DNA from: an uncultured Clostridium sp.
GTDB lineage: Bacteria; Bacillota; Clostridia; TANB77; CAG-508
Length of the DNA: 64,000 nt
Assembly: GCA_900552135.1 (NCBI GenBank)
Contig: URYN01000007.1
Coordinates: 28,018-92,017, forward strand
Direction: 5' to 3'
In this document: positions 8,888 through 16,812 of the stretch, piece by piece
How the letters are laid out: each line of letters opens with the position of its first letter
How positions within the stretch are numbered: position 1 is the stretch's first letter
The notes under the pieces: generated by a model
Told to the model about the DNA's origin: nothing
The model's database searches: none
What the model saw: the letters and a program-made list of their open reading frames with translations, nothing else
Made by a program: the position numbers and the translations under genes

Positions 8888-9109
8888 ATGATACAAGTTA
8901 AAGTAAATGAATTATTAAAGAAACAAAAGAAGTCAAAATATTGGTTTGTAAAAAATATGGAAGGAGGTTATCAATCACTTACTAGAATGATGAATAATGA
9001 AACAAATAGTATTAAATTTGATACATTAGAAAAAATGTGTGATTTATTCGATTGTGAAATAGGAGATATTATTGTTAGAAAAAAAGGAAAAAGAAAAAAG
9101 AAAAAATAA
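8888..9109 (+). CDS. Cro/C1-type helix-turn-helix regulator
   Basis: 73 aa from ATG 8888, chosen because GGGAGGAGGT ends seven bases before it; an upstream in-frame GTG (8879) overlaps the SD. The sequence fits a minimal XRE fold: KKQKKSKYWFVKNM, then a recognition-helix region around SLTRMMNNE, then TLEKMCDLFDCEIGDII. The basic tail is Lys/Arg only. It is transcribed with the MutS-domain gene 20 bases downstream, opposite to the late operon. This suggests lysogenic expression and possible control of that partner. Confidence 0.8.
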   Translation: MIQVKVNELLKKQKKSKYWFVKNMEGGYQSLTRMMNNETNSIKFDTLEKMCDLFDCEIGDIIVRKKGKRKKKK

Positions 9110-9129
9110 AGATAAAGGAAATAAAAAAG

Positions 9130-9513
9130 ATGAGTAAATTAATGAAACAATATCAAGAATTTAAAAAAGAAGATCCAGATTCAATTTATATTTTTCAAGT
9201 TGGTATTTTTTACAATATATTAAATGAAGATGCTAGAATAGTATCTAATAAAATTGGATTAAAATTAACCAATTTAAGTCCAGAGATTATAAAGTGTGGT
9301 TTTCCAATCGCCAAATTAGATAAATACACACAATTGCTTGATTCTCACAACTTAAAATATAAATTAGTTCCTACTCATGCATCTTCTAATCAAAATACTT
9401 TTTACAACAATATTATTAAACAGATTGAAAATATTGACCTAAATAATACTACTTGTAAAGAGGCTTTTGATATACTATATAATATACAACAAAATTTAAA
9501 GAATATACAATAA
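9130..9513 (+). CDS. Stand-alone MutS domain I (mismatch-recognition) protein
   Basis: 127 aa. Residues 1-85 follow MutS domain I: a KQYQEFKKEDPD helix, the IFQVGIFYNIL strand/turn, DARIVSNKIGLKLT, and a GFP..KLDKYTQLL segment matching the GVPYH..YL region. In MutS the Phe-X-Glu motif stacks on the mismatch; here it is F27-Y28-N29, so Phe is kept and Glu is replaced by Asn. There is no clamp, ATPase or dimerisation domain. From memory, MutS-like proteins have been reported as accessory genes of some diversity-generating retroelements, and a DGR lies 2.3 kb away. Role inferred; fold well supported by sequence pattern. Confidence 0.78.
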   Translation: MSKLMKQYQEFKKEDPDSIYIFQVGIFYNILNEDARIVSNKIGLKLTNLSPEIIKCGFPIAKLDKYTQLLDSHNLKYKLVPTHASSNQNTFYNNIIKQIENIDLNNTTCKEAFDILYNIQQNLKNIQ

Positions 9514-9545
9514 TAGGGAGATTATTTCTCCCTACTATATTTTTA
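9514..9545. terminator. Bidirectional terminator between MutS-like gene and endolysin
   Basis: TAGGGAGA (9514-9521) pairs perfectly with TCTCCCTA (9527-9534) around a short ATTAT loop, followed by a T-rich stretch on the plus strand. It lies between convergent gene ends. Confidence 0.75.
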
Positions 9546-10590
9546 ATACTTGTCCTACATAAATTTTGTTTGGATTTGTTATTCCATTTTTCTTTGCAAT
9601 TTGTTGATATGTAGTTCCATATTTAGCAGCAATTCCTGATAAAGTATCTCCAGCTTTTACAATATATGTTTTTGACGAACTTGAATTTGATGTTTTATTT
9701 ACTATGTCTTGAACTTCATTATATCTAGAACCTAAAACAATCTTTCTAGTTTCTCCATTTCCATATTTACCGCTTTTCACTTCACTTGCTAATATATTTA
9801 CATCTGCTGAATGTATATGATTTATAAAGTCTTGTACTTCGTTATATCTAGAACCTAAATTATTTTTTCTAGTCTCTCCATCGCCATAGTTACCATTCAT
9901 TACACCTACTGCTAAATCTAATGTACTTCCTGTTGGTTCATTATTTGTTGGTGTTGATGGTTGTGTATTTGTTGGACTTCCACCACCAATTATTGATGGG
10001 TAATCTTTATATGCTTCATTCATATCCACATTACCAGATATACCATTTACACTACCACTAGATGTGTATTGCCATATTCCATAAATGTTTTTATCAAATG
10101 ATGCTCCTTTATTCCACCATGCAATCCATTTATCAAATCTATTTAGTCTTGAAGAATTTAGCTTTGTATCGAACCATGATTTTGAAGCATAAATTGCTGC
10201 ATAGTATCCTGCTTCTTCAAACATTAAACATTCTTTTTCGCAAATAGATACTAGAACATCATTTGATGGCATACCATATTTTCTTTTATATCCATCTGCA
10301 TCTTCCATATCAATAATCACTGGAAATTTTACTTTATCTTTATATGGTGCTAAAGTTTTTATTACTAAGTTTGCTTCGTTTATAGCATTGTTTACATTTA
10401 ATGCATAAGAATATGTATATACACCAAATGGCATTCCTACTCTAATACATTCTTCTATATTTCTGATTGCTTTACTATCTACTGAATTTTGACCATAACT
10501 AATTCTTATAATTGCAAAATCAATTCCTGCAGCTTTTACTGCATCCCAATTAATATTACCTTGATGCGCTGATACATCTATACCTTTCAT
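9535..10590 (-). CDS. Endolysin: GH25 lysozyme with two CW_7-like repeats and LysM
   Basis: 351 aa. The N-terminal GH25 muramidase (about 1-200) has D5 in GIDVSAHQG and the catalytic D94/E96 pair in VIIDMED. Two cell-wall-binding repeats of about 45 residues follow (about 220-300), each with GNYGDGETRK or GKYGNGETRK and LGSRYNEVQD, like the Cpl-7 (CW_7) repeat. The C terminus is a LysM domain with the GDTLSGIA and GQVLKI hallmarks. It cleaves peptidoglycan for host lysis after holin opening. It is the last gene of the late operon; its ATG overlaps the stop of a 23-aa ORF. Confidence 0.93.
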   Translation of the reverse strand: MKGIDVSAHQGNINWDAVKAAGIDFAIIRISYGQNSVDSKAIRNIEECIRVGMPFGVYTYSYALNVNNAINEANLVIKTLAPYKDKVKFPVIIDMEDADGYKRKYGMPSNDVLVSICEKECLMFEEAGYYAAIYASKSWFDTKLNSSRLNRFDKWIAWWNKGASFDKNIYGIWQYTSSGSVNGISGNVDMNEAYKDYPSIIGGGSPTNTQPSTPTNNEPTGSTLDLAVGVMNGNYGDGETRKNNLGSRYNEVQDFINHIHSADVNILASEVKSGKYGNGETRKIVLGSRYNEVQDIVNKTSNSSSSKTYIVKAGDTLSGIAAKYGTTYQQIAKKNGITNPNKIYVGQVLKI

Positions 10591-10661
10591 TATTCATTAC
10601 CTCCAAATTCATTTTCATTTCTTTGGATTTCTCCATTTCCTAAAACTTCATTTTCTTCCAT
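10590..10661 (-). CDS. 23-aa micro-ORF translationally coupled to the endolysin
   Basis: ATG 10661 with AAGGAGGA seven bases upstream. The 23-codon product is acidic and Asn-rich (MEENEVLGNG...). Its stop overlaps the endolysin start as TAATG, and its 3' part contains the endolysin SD (GGAGGT). This is likely a coupling leader that sets endolysin yield relative to the holin. Confidence 0.5.
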   Translation of the reverse strand: MEENEVLGNGEIQRNENEFGGNE

Positions 10662-10682
10662 TGAAAATCCTCCTTAATAAAT

Positions 10683-10937
10683 TTATTTGTTTTTGGCGTC
10701 ATAAGCTACAACAGCTGTACCAACACCACCAACAGCTGTAATTACTGCTGTTATAATGCTATTGGCATCTAAATTTTCAATATGTATTAAGCAACCTATT
10801 ATAGATGCTATTGCTATTATGATTATGTTTTGTATTGTTATTGGTAAATCATAATTCCATCCAAAGTGTTTTGACACTTTACCTGCAATATAAGTAAATA
10901 CTGTTGTTATGACATATACTAAAAATTGAACTGTCAT
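10683..10937 (-). CDS. Phage holin
   Basis: 84 aa from ATG 10937, chosen for AAAGGAGGAAAAG ten bases upstream and a TAATG overlap with the previous gene. Three hydrophobic stretches are visible (about residues 2-20, 32-50 and 58-78) and the tail is Asp/Lys-rich, as in class I/II holins. It would form membrane holes that release the endolysin. It sits immediately upstream of the endolysin. Confidence 0.85.
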   Translation of the reverse strand: MTVQFLVYVITTVFTYIAGKVSKHFGWNYDLPITIQNIIIIAIASIIGCLIHIENLDANSIITAVITAVGGVGTAVVAYDAKNK

Positions 10938-11302
10938 TATTCTTTTCCTCCTTTCATCAACTTTTCCCAACTATCATGAATGTATGTATTTAAATGTAAA
11001 TCATTTATATAATGATCATATACTTCTGTTGCTCTTTGGATTTGTATGTCACTTTTGGAAATTCCATTTTTTATATCTTCTAAAAATTCTGTAAGATAAT
11101 TTTTACATTGATTTTTATCTAACTTATCTATTCTAGTATCAATTATCTCTAGTTTTTCATCTATTGGTTTCAATGCTTCCTTGAATTTATTGTCAACTGC
11201 ATTATCAACTGGCTTCTTTATTTTGCTAATAAAACTACAAATTGCTAAAATTGCATTCAAAAAAGTTGCGATTGATATAATAATCACTGATATATGTTCC
11301 AA
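10937..11302 (-). CDS. XhlA-like membrane-anchored coiled-coil lysis-region protein
   Basis: 121 aa. The N-terminal membrane helix (about 4-26) is followed by a Lys/Glu-rich helical region with heptad spacing. This topology and its place directly before the holin resemble hemolysin XhlA-type or related phage lysis-cassette proteins. Exact family not established. Confidence 0.55.
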   Translation of the reverse strand: MEHISVIIISIATFLNAILAICSFISKIKKPVDNAVDNKFKEALKPIDEKLEIIDTRIDKLDKNQCKNYLTEFLEDIKNGISKSDIQIQRATEVYDHYINDLHLNTYIHDSWEKLMKGGKE

Positions 11303-11350
11303 TTTGCTTACTCCTCCTCTCTTGTGATTTTTTCAATAAAAAAGGCAAAA

Positions 11351-11392
11351 AAACAACGCTTTAAAATTGATTTTAAGGCGTTTTATTTTTTT
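11351..11392. terminator. Terminator between tail/DGR and lysis genes
   Basis: AACGCTTTAAAAT pairs with ATTTTAAGGCGTT (one wobble) with T runs on both strands, so it can act in either direction. It would separate transcripts of the DGR/XkdX region from the lysis cassette unless read through. Confidence 0.7.
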
Positions 11393-11453
11393 ATTAATAT
11401 ACTTTTATTACTTGAATTTAAGGCATTTTTTATATTTATATTGCGTAAGCAAA

Positions 11454-11588
11454 TTATTCGTAGTCTTCCCCAGTTATTTCCTTATATTCTTCTTTGGTTA
11501 TCCATTTTCCAACTGCATTATACACTCTTGCTTCATTCCAAATCCCATTATCATAAAACCTTTTAACTTTTTCAAAATTTTTACTCAT
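11454..11588 (-). CDS. XkdX-family phage protein
   Basis: 44 aa: MSKNFEKVKRFYDNGIWN, then GKWITKEEYKEITGEDY. The pattern of a short helix, a Trp-Asn turn, and WITKEEY..ITG.DY is the signature of XkdX proteins found at the end of tail operons. Function is unknown in the family. ATG 11588 is preceded by GGAGGT; it starts four bases after the previous gene ends. Confidence 0.85.
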   Translation of the reverse strand: MSKNFEKVKRFYDNGIWNEARVYNAVGKWITKEEYKEITGEDYE

Positions 11589-11591
11589 AAT

Positions 11592-11912
11592 TTAGACCTC
11601 CTCCATATCAGTATTAGTCATCATTGCGAGATATTCAATATCACCTTGCATTTTTTGTTTATCTATTTCGTCTTGTGATAATTGTCTTAATACAAAATAA
11701 TACCCATCTTCATAATGAACTATTTGTACTAATTCAACGTGTTCAAGTTCTTCTGATGTTTTATCACTTTCATTTTCAATTACAATCTTTGATAATTTAC
11801 CTTTGAAATCATCTTCAGTTATTTTTGTTTTTGAAATATAATTATTTCCACTTAATTTTAAGTCTTTAAGTTGTGTTCCATCAGATAATGTAATTTTCCA
11901 TGTTTCTTCCAT
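11592..11912 (-). CDS. Small phage tail-region protein, unknown
   Basis: 106 aa, acidic, with beta-strand-like beginning (EETWKITLSDGTQLKDLKL) and a DQKM-type helical end. It starts at ATG 11912 after a strong AAGGAGGT, overlapping the last 55 bases of the reverse transcriptase gene in another frame. Proteins of this size commonly precede XkdX in Clostridia phages. Function unknown. Confidence 0.65.
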   Translation of the reverse strand: MEETWKITLSDGTQLKDLKLSGNNYISKTKITEDDFKGKLSKIVIENESDKTSEELEHVELVQIVHYEDGYYFVLRQLSQDEIDKQKMQGDIEYLAMMTNTDMEEV

Positions 11913-12976
11913 TTTGGTACCTCCTTAAATAAATCATAATATAATTGTGACATATTACTTATTTGCTGAATTGACATTTTTTTATAATTTCCTGCCATCC
12001 AACTTTTAAAACTATTTTCTATGTCACCCTTTTTCATTTTTCCTTTATCCAAAAGTCTTTTATATGCTTTTAGTTTTCGTCTTTCTCTTGTTAGTGATTT
12101 AGGGTTTATCTTTTTGATTATTCTTCCTGTCGATGTTAATGAATAATTTATTTGTAATACTTTAAATTGTTGAGATAACTTTGCTATTCTTGTTTTTCTA
12201 TCATTAACTATCAATCCTAATTCATTTGATATAATTTTTATTTCTTTTAATATTTGTTTTAGAAATTCTTTATCCTGATGAATAATATAACTATCATCTG
12301 TATATCTTCCATAATATTTACAGCCTCTAACAATTTTTATATAATTGTCTATTCTTGAAGGATATGATATACCTATATTTTGGCTTGGTTGACTTCCAAT
12401 ATCTACACCTCTACCATTCTTATTATCTATATTAAATACATCAAATATATTTTTTAAGATCCACATAGTAATTTGTGCTTCTTCTTTATTTGTTTTTCTC
12501 AAAAAATGTTTTATATTTTCTAGACATAAATTATGAGGAATACTTGCATAATATCCGCTAAAATCAATTAACAATATGTATCCCTCATTACTTTTATATT
12601 TTCTATAATATTGATGTAAGTGTGTTTCAAATCTTTTTCTATGAAAAGCCACACCTCTATTCTTTTGACTTGCACCATTATCATAGATTAAATATGGAGA
12701 AATAGCTGGACTTAAAACATTATCGCAAAGTAAATGATTAATTGTTTTATCAACCATATTATTACTTGTAATATGTCTTATTTTTCCTCGTTCATTTATA
12801 GTAAATTTTTTTCCTGCTACTGGTTTATATTTCCACTCTTTCAAATCTTTTAAAATTTGTGCTGTTTCTATCAAATGGTTCATTTCGAACAATTGTGATT
12901 GATATTTAAAAGGTGCTCCTTGAATTGCCTTTGTTCCAGCTTCATAAATTTTATTTGCATCATAAAAAATATTCAT
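11858..12976 (-). CDS. Diversity-generating retroelement reverse transcriptase
   Basis: 372 aa from ATG 12976, chosen over an upstream in-frame ATG (13018) because homology begins at MNIFYDANKIYEAG. RT motifs: LLIDFSGYYASI (catalytic D138), the DGR-type motif 4 IGSQPSQ (194-199) where other RTs differ, and the active-site box YTDD (225-228). The C terminus is the Lys/Arg-rich thumb-like part. It copies the TR RNA with errors at adenines to make mutagenic cDNA. It lies next to the TR and Avd on the same strand, the classical order VR-avd-TR-RT. All motifs are intact, so activity is plausible. Confidence 0.95.
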   Translation of the reverse strand: MNIFYDANKIYEAGTKAIQGAPFKYQSQLFEMNHLIETAQILKDLKEWKYKPVAGKKFTINERGKIRHITSNNMVDKTINHLLCDNVLSPAISPYLIYDNGASQKNRGVAFHRKRFETHLHQYYRKYKSNEGYILLIDFSGYYASIPHNLCLENIKHFLRKTNKEEAQITMWILKNIFDVFNIDNKNGRGVDIGSQPSQNIGISYPSRIDNYIKIVRGCKYYGRYTDDSYIIHQDKEFLKQILKEIKIISNELGLIVNDRKTRIAKLSQQFKVLQINYSLTSTGRIIKKINPKSLTRERRKLKAYKRLLDKGKMKKGDIENSFKSWMAGNYKKMSIQQISNMSQLYYDLFKEVPKWKKHGKLHYLMEHNLKT

Positions 12977-13124
12977 AAAAATCACTTTAATAGTATTACT
13001 GGTCGTAACCAAATACATAATGATTAGTATTTATCAATTCTGCTATTGAAGGGATAATCTTTCCTTTCCTTTTCCCATATCCATACGATGGAATCAAGTC
13101 CATATAAATAAATTGTATGGGTTG

Positions 13125-13220
13125 TGAAATCAGGACGAACACCGTTGACATTCGAAGCGTTGTTGTAACTCGAATTACCATTGTTGCTGACATTCGCGAA
13201 ATTCGTAGAAGAAACGACAT
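13125..13220 (-). repeat. DGR template repeat (TR)
   Basis: 96 bases in the non-coding gap between avd and the RT gene (12977-13241), aligned without gaps to 13895-13990. Thirteen differences occur, at 13125, 13130, 13145, 13146, 13152, 13160, 13161, 13166, 13176, 13181, 13184, 13194 and 13203. All fall on TR minus-strand adenines. TR is rich in AAY codons, which can mutate to NNY and never to stop. The 3' end shared with VR (CAGGACGAACACC on plus) is GC-rich and could act as the IMH priming site. Confidence 0.96.
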
Positions 13221-13241
13221 ACAAAGATTACCCACTAATTA

Positions 13242-13754
13242 TTATTTTTTTATATTTTTTAAAAACCTATTGTCAGTTTGTCGAAGTGATTTTATCATAT
13301 TAAATTCTTTTTGAATTTCTAGAACCAAATTCATATACTTATTCAAATCAGCATATAAACATTCTCCTGCATATTGCAATTCATCTTGAAGTGCATTACA
13401 ACAAGCCATAGCTCTGTTCATTTCTATACGTCTTTCTTCAAACTCTGACATATATGTTGGAAATATTGTATTTGCAATTCTTAAATGCCTACTTATTCCT
13501 GTTGCTAATTCTATTACATTGTCTGATACTCTATTTATTTGATTTCTATAAAATTTATACATATTTTCTTTTATTCTTATTTGTTCCTTTTCATCAAGTC
13601 CTTTTATTCTATTGTTTATTTTTTCTTCTATTTTTGAAAATGTTATATAAAAATTATTTTCTGCTAAATTTGTTACTGCCATTCTTATCATATATGCATT
13701 ATGAATTGTTTGTAATTTTGATTCTTTTCTTTCACTTTTCTTTATCTCTGACAT
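13242..13754 (-). CDS. avd: Avd-like DGR accessory protein
   Basis: 170 aa, almost wholly helical and basic, of the four-helix-bundle type related to S23/intervening-sequence proteins. Helices are visible at about 12-50, 55-75, 80-115 and 115-165. In known DGRs Avd forms a pentamer that binds RT and TR RNA and is needed for cDNA synthesis. It lies between the VR gene and TR as in the Bordetella phage BPP-1 cassette. The only good SD (AAGGAGA) is 17 bases from the ATG, so its translation may be weak. Assignment from position, size and helical composition. Confidence 0.8.
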   Translation of the reverse strand: MSEIKKSERKESKLQTIHNAYMIRMAVTNLAENNFYITFSKIEEKINNRIKGLDEKEQIRIKENMYKFYRNQINRVSDNVIELATGISRHLRIANTIFPTYMSEFEERRIEMNRAMACCNALQDELQYAGECLYADLNKYMNLVLEIQKEFNMIKSLRQTDNRFLKNIKK

Positions 13755-13853
13755 TGCAAAATAATACTATTTCTCCTTTTCTATTTTTTCAACAGAAATT
13801 ATATCACTTTAATTTTAATATTTTAACTATCTTGAATATTAACTATATTATAT

Positions 13854-13874
13854 GACAGGGCATAAAGCCCTGTC
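13854..13874 (-). other. DGR hairpin/cruciform downstream of VR
   Basis: GACAGGGC (13854-13861) pairs perfectly with GCCCTGTC (13867-13874) across a five-base loop. It lies 20 bases beyond the VR 3' end and is the most GC-rich spot locally. In the BPP-1 DGR a small hairpin at this position promotes VR diversification. The minus strand beyond it has no T run, so it is not a convincing terminator. Confidence 0.75.
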
Positions 13875-13883
13875 GATGCCTGA

Positions 13884-14744
13884 TTACACGATTAGGAAAG
13901 CAGGACGAACACCGACGACATCCGAAGCGAGGTTGCAACTCGAATAACCACTGCTGCTGACATACGCGAAATGCGTAGAAGAAACGACATCTCTTAACCA
14001 GTACCAATATCTATCTCCTGCATCATTTCTAGCAACTATTGAATCATGTCTTAATCTGAATAATGATAACTGTGAATTGTCTATTTGGTAATTATTAGGG
14101 ACATTGGTTCCACTCATTGCATTTTTAAATATTTGACAACCATAAACCATTATTTCATTCATTAATTCTATATCTGAATCGTACCATGTTCCACCTGTTT
14201 CATATCCATTAGAAACTGCATTTTGTAAATGATTTCTATGTTTCAATATATGACTTGCTTCAAAATCGTTTTTTATTACTGTTTTAAATTGTGCTAAATT
14301 AGTTTTATACATTGCACTACCAATATAAGCTCCATCAGTTATATTACTAGCATTCATTTGAGCTGTTCCCATTATTCTTTCCGGTATCATCAAAACATGG
14401 GGTTTTGTACATTCTGTATCTCCCATGTGTAATCTATAGTTAATATCTGCAACTAAATATTTTCTTTTACTTGTTTTTCCTATGATATAATCTCCAACGA
14501 ATATATCATCAAATGTTCCTGCTGCAATTTGTTTGCTTAATGTCCCATCATAAAATAAATCAGTAATATCTTTTCCTCTATAAATACTATTATGTGCACC
14601 TGCATTTTTTTCTACAAGTGCAGTAAGTAATGTGGAAATTTTAACTTTTTTAGTTGTTCCATTTTCCACATCAACGACAGGTAATATATCTGTTGTTTGA
14701 AGATTTTTTAATTCTTCAAGTTCTGAAATTTTTTTAATTCCCAT
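13884..14744 (-). CDS. DGR target: phage tail/receptor-binding protein with variable C-type-lectin-like end
   Basis: 286 aa. The N-terminal segment (MGIKKISELEELKNL) and the following KVKISTLL resemble tail-fibre attachment regions. The C-terminal half has the look of a CLec-fold DGR target: many Tyr/Trp residues, WYWLRDVVSS, and a final GVRPAFLIV. Variable residues lie in the last 35 positions (about 252-283). Relative to TR, Asn codons have become His, Tyr, Ser, Ser, Tyr, Leu, Asp and Val, one Tyr is Cys and one Asp is Ala. It probably contacts the host receptor at the tail tip and is diversified there. RBS AAGGAGG is strong. Confidence 0.92.
   Translation of the reverse strand: MGIKKISELEELKNLQTTDILPVVDVENGTTKKVKISTLLTALVEKNAGAHNSIYRGKDITDLFYDGTLSKQIAAGTFDDIFVGDYIIGKTSKRKYLVADINYRLHMGDTECTKPHVLMIPERIMGTAQMNASNITDGAYIGSAMYKTNLAQFKTVIKNDFEASHILKHRNHLQNAVSNGYETGGTWYDSDIELMNEIMVYGCQIFKNAMSGTNVPNNYQIDNSQLSLFRLRHDSIVARNDAGDRYWYWLRDVVSSTHFAYVSSSGYSSCNLASDVVGVRPAFLIV
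13895..13990 (-). repeat. DGR variable repeat (VR)
   Basis: Matches TR at 83 of 96 positions; all 13 mismatches are at TR adenines (13 of 13), the fingerprint of DGR mutagenesis. About half of the TR adenines in the core 90 bases are changed. The repeat ends at the stop codon of the tail gene, followed by the hairpin at 13854-13874. Confidence 0.96.
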
Positions 14745-14768
14745 AATTGTAAAATCCTCCTTATTTTT

Positions 14769-15632
14769 TTACATTCCAACTACTAATCTTGTATTATCTT
14801 CTGTTGCAATATAATATCCATCTTCTGTTATAATTGGCGAAATTGCATCTTCTAAATTTTCTTTTGTTTCATTTAAAATAGTAGTTAAATTATCTATTTC
14901 TAATTGTATTTTTCCTGCTGCATCTTCACTTAATTGTCCTTTCATTTTTTCAAACCATAAATTAAAAGTATTTTCTTCTTCATTAAAGAAATCAGACATC
15001 ATTGTTTTAAAATCTGCGAAATACTTATCGTGTTCCGCTTCTTGATCTTCATAATATTTCTTATAAGCTTCTTGCCATTGTGCATATAATGTTGAAGTAT
15101 CAACTTGATATATTAAACTCGTAATCCATGGACATTCATCACTACCTCTACAATCAGTAATTAATTCTTGCGTAATTTTCACACATGAAGGACTAATTTT
15201 TATATCTGCCAGTCTAAATTCCACTATATCTTCATCTGTGTTAATACTTGGATGAATTGGATTACTTGATGCATTTCCTTTTCTATACACAATATTTCCA
15301 ACTCTTCCTGCTTGTGTTTTATCCATTTGAGCTACAATGCTATCAATTCTTGTTAAAACTTCTGCATTTTGCGAAAGAGTTATCATAAAATCACTTGGAT
15401 TTTCAAACCACTTATCCCCAATAATTGCATAACCTGCGGATACAACAATATTCATTCCATCATTTGCAGAAAATACTTGTAAATCAGTTGATGGGGTTCC
15501 TTGAGGAGTTGCAAAAATACCATTACTTATTAATCTTTTATATGGTTTATTCATATCATCTGCAGTATATGCCCTATCTTTATTAATTGCACCAAAAAAA
15601 CCTGCATTTACTGTATATTTTGTGTCATCCAT
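14769..15632 (-). CDS. Phage baseplate/tail protein, upstream of the DGR target
   Basis: 287 aa. The opening (YTVNAGFFGAINKDRAYTADDMN) and the following NGIFATP...GMNIVVSAGYAIIGDKW are typical of Firmicutes siphovirus baseplate proteins (BppU/receptor-binding-complex region). The second half (about 180-260) is a long charged helix. It probably scaffolds the VR-bearing tip protein that follows 24 bases downstream. Confidence 0.7.
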   Translation of the reverse strand: MDDTKYTVNAGFFGAINKDRAYTADDMNKPYKRLISNGIFATPQGTPSTDLQVFSANDGMNIVVSAGYAIIGDKWFENPSDFMITLSQNAEVLTRIDSIVAQMDKTQAGRVGNIVYRKGNASSNPIHPSINTDEDIVEFRLADIKISPSCVKITQELITDCRGSDECPWITSLIYQVDTSTLYAQWQEAYKKYYEDQEAEHDKYFADFKTMMSDFFNEEENTFNLWFEKMKGQLSEDAAGKIQLEIDNLTTILNETKENLEDAISPIITEDGYYIATEDNTRLVVGM

Positions 15633-15654
15633 TATCTTTTGCCTCCTATTTTTA

Positions 15655-16809
15655 TTATTCTACATTTTCAAAAGTAGGTTCCATTGTATAACCTTTTTCA
15701 TCTTGATTTTCTATAACTTCTGTTATTCTAGCTTTCATAGAAATTCCATATTCATTTGAAATACTAATAATATCTCCTAAGTTATAATCTTTTTTATATA
15801 TATAATTAACTCCAATTATAATTTTGCCTTCAAAGGAGATTGTAGATTTGTACTGTGCCATTCTTTCATATCCTGTACTTTTCAAACTTTCCATATATAC
15901 ATCATTGCATAATTTAACTTCTGAAATTTCTCCCTTTTCATTTTTAATAATAATTGCTATATTTTTACCATTTACTTGATAATATATTACTCCATCAATA
16001 GTCTTTTCAGTTCCTTTTGGGTAACTACTAAGTAGTTCCGTATAATCTATTGAACTTGAAACATCACGAGCATCAATATATAACTCTTTTCTATTGATTC
16101 CTATACTTTCTCCAACTGTTACTTTGCTTCTTTCTGCTCCTTCTCCTTCTCCAGCTATTACTGTAAAATTTTTAATATTAGAATCATCTTTTAAATAATC
16201 TGTTGTAGCTATATTATCAAAGTTTTGAGAAAATTTAATGTAATCACTTCTATCTTTTCCTTTATATAAAGAAAAGATAAAATTTTTATTTTTTATAATT
16301 ACTTTATATCCCCAATTATATTGTTTGCATAATTTTTGAATTTTATCTCCAATATAATCATAAGTTACTTGTTCTCTTATTTTTTCCGTAAATCCCACTT
16401 TATCATCTAAAATAAAGTTTGCAATTTTTCTATTCGAATCTTTAGGATTTATAATGGAATCATTTATTAGTAATCTTATGTAATCTTCCACTAATCCATT
16501 AAAATTAGTTTGACTCATAACTATTCGCTGATTTAATATATTTTTTATATCTGTGCCTGTGATAATTAATTGATCTCCATTTTCTTCATCTGTTTTTAAT
16601 TCTACTTTTTTTATTTCACAAGCCATTTCATCATCATCACGAATCATATATTTACATTCTTTTATTTTTTTTATATTTTCCCACGAAGCTGATATAACCA
16701 ATTCACAATCACCTAATGTATTATATCTTGGTGTCCATATAATACTTGAATATGTATCAATTATATATTTTTTATTAAGTTCACTGTCTAACAAATAAAC
16801 TTCATCCAT
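15655..16809 (-). CDS. Siphovirus tail protein, ReqiPepy6 Gp37-like
   Basis: 384 aa. Starts with VYLLDSELNKKYIIDTYSSIIWTPRY, the LGD.EL strand, then a KVELKTDEENGDQLIITG hub-like segment. This organisation is that of the Gp37-like/endopeptidase-tail family that forms the tail tip hub. No protease motif evident. It lies between Dit and baseplate genes, as expected. Confidence 0.8.
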   Translation of the reverse strand: MDEVYLLDSELNKKYIIDTYSSIIWTPRYNTLGDCELVISASWENIKKIKECKYMIRDDDEMACEIKKVELKTDEENGDQLIITGTDIKNILNQRIVMSQTNFNGLVEDYIRLLINDSIINPKDSNRKIANFILDDKVGFTEKIREQVTYDYIGDKIQKLCKQYNWGYKVIIKNKNFIFSLYKGKDRSDYIKFSQNFDNIATTDYLKDDSNIKNFTVIAGEGEGAERSKVTVGESIGINRKELYIDARDVSSSIDYTELLSSYPKGTEKTIDGVIYYQVNGKNIAIIIKNEKGEISEVKLCNDVYMESLKSTGYERMAQYKSTISFEGKIIIGVNYIYKKDYNLGDIISISNEYGISMKARITEVIENQDEKGYTMEPTFENVE

Positions 16810-16812
16810 ATA

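Noticed and set aside
12996..13235. Two overlapping minus-strand ORFs through the template repeat (about 66-79 codons)
   Set aside because: They read through TR, have no RBS in place and resemble the VR protein only because TR is homologous. TR is better treated as non-coding RNA.
13854..13874. Rho-independent terminator after the DGR target
   Set aside because: No T run follows on the minus strand, and its position and size fit the DGR hairpin better.
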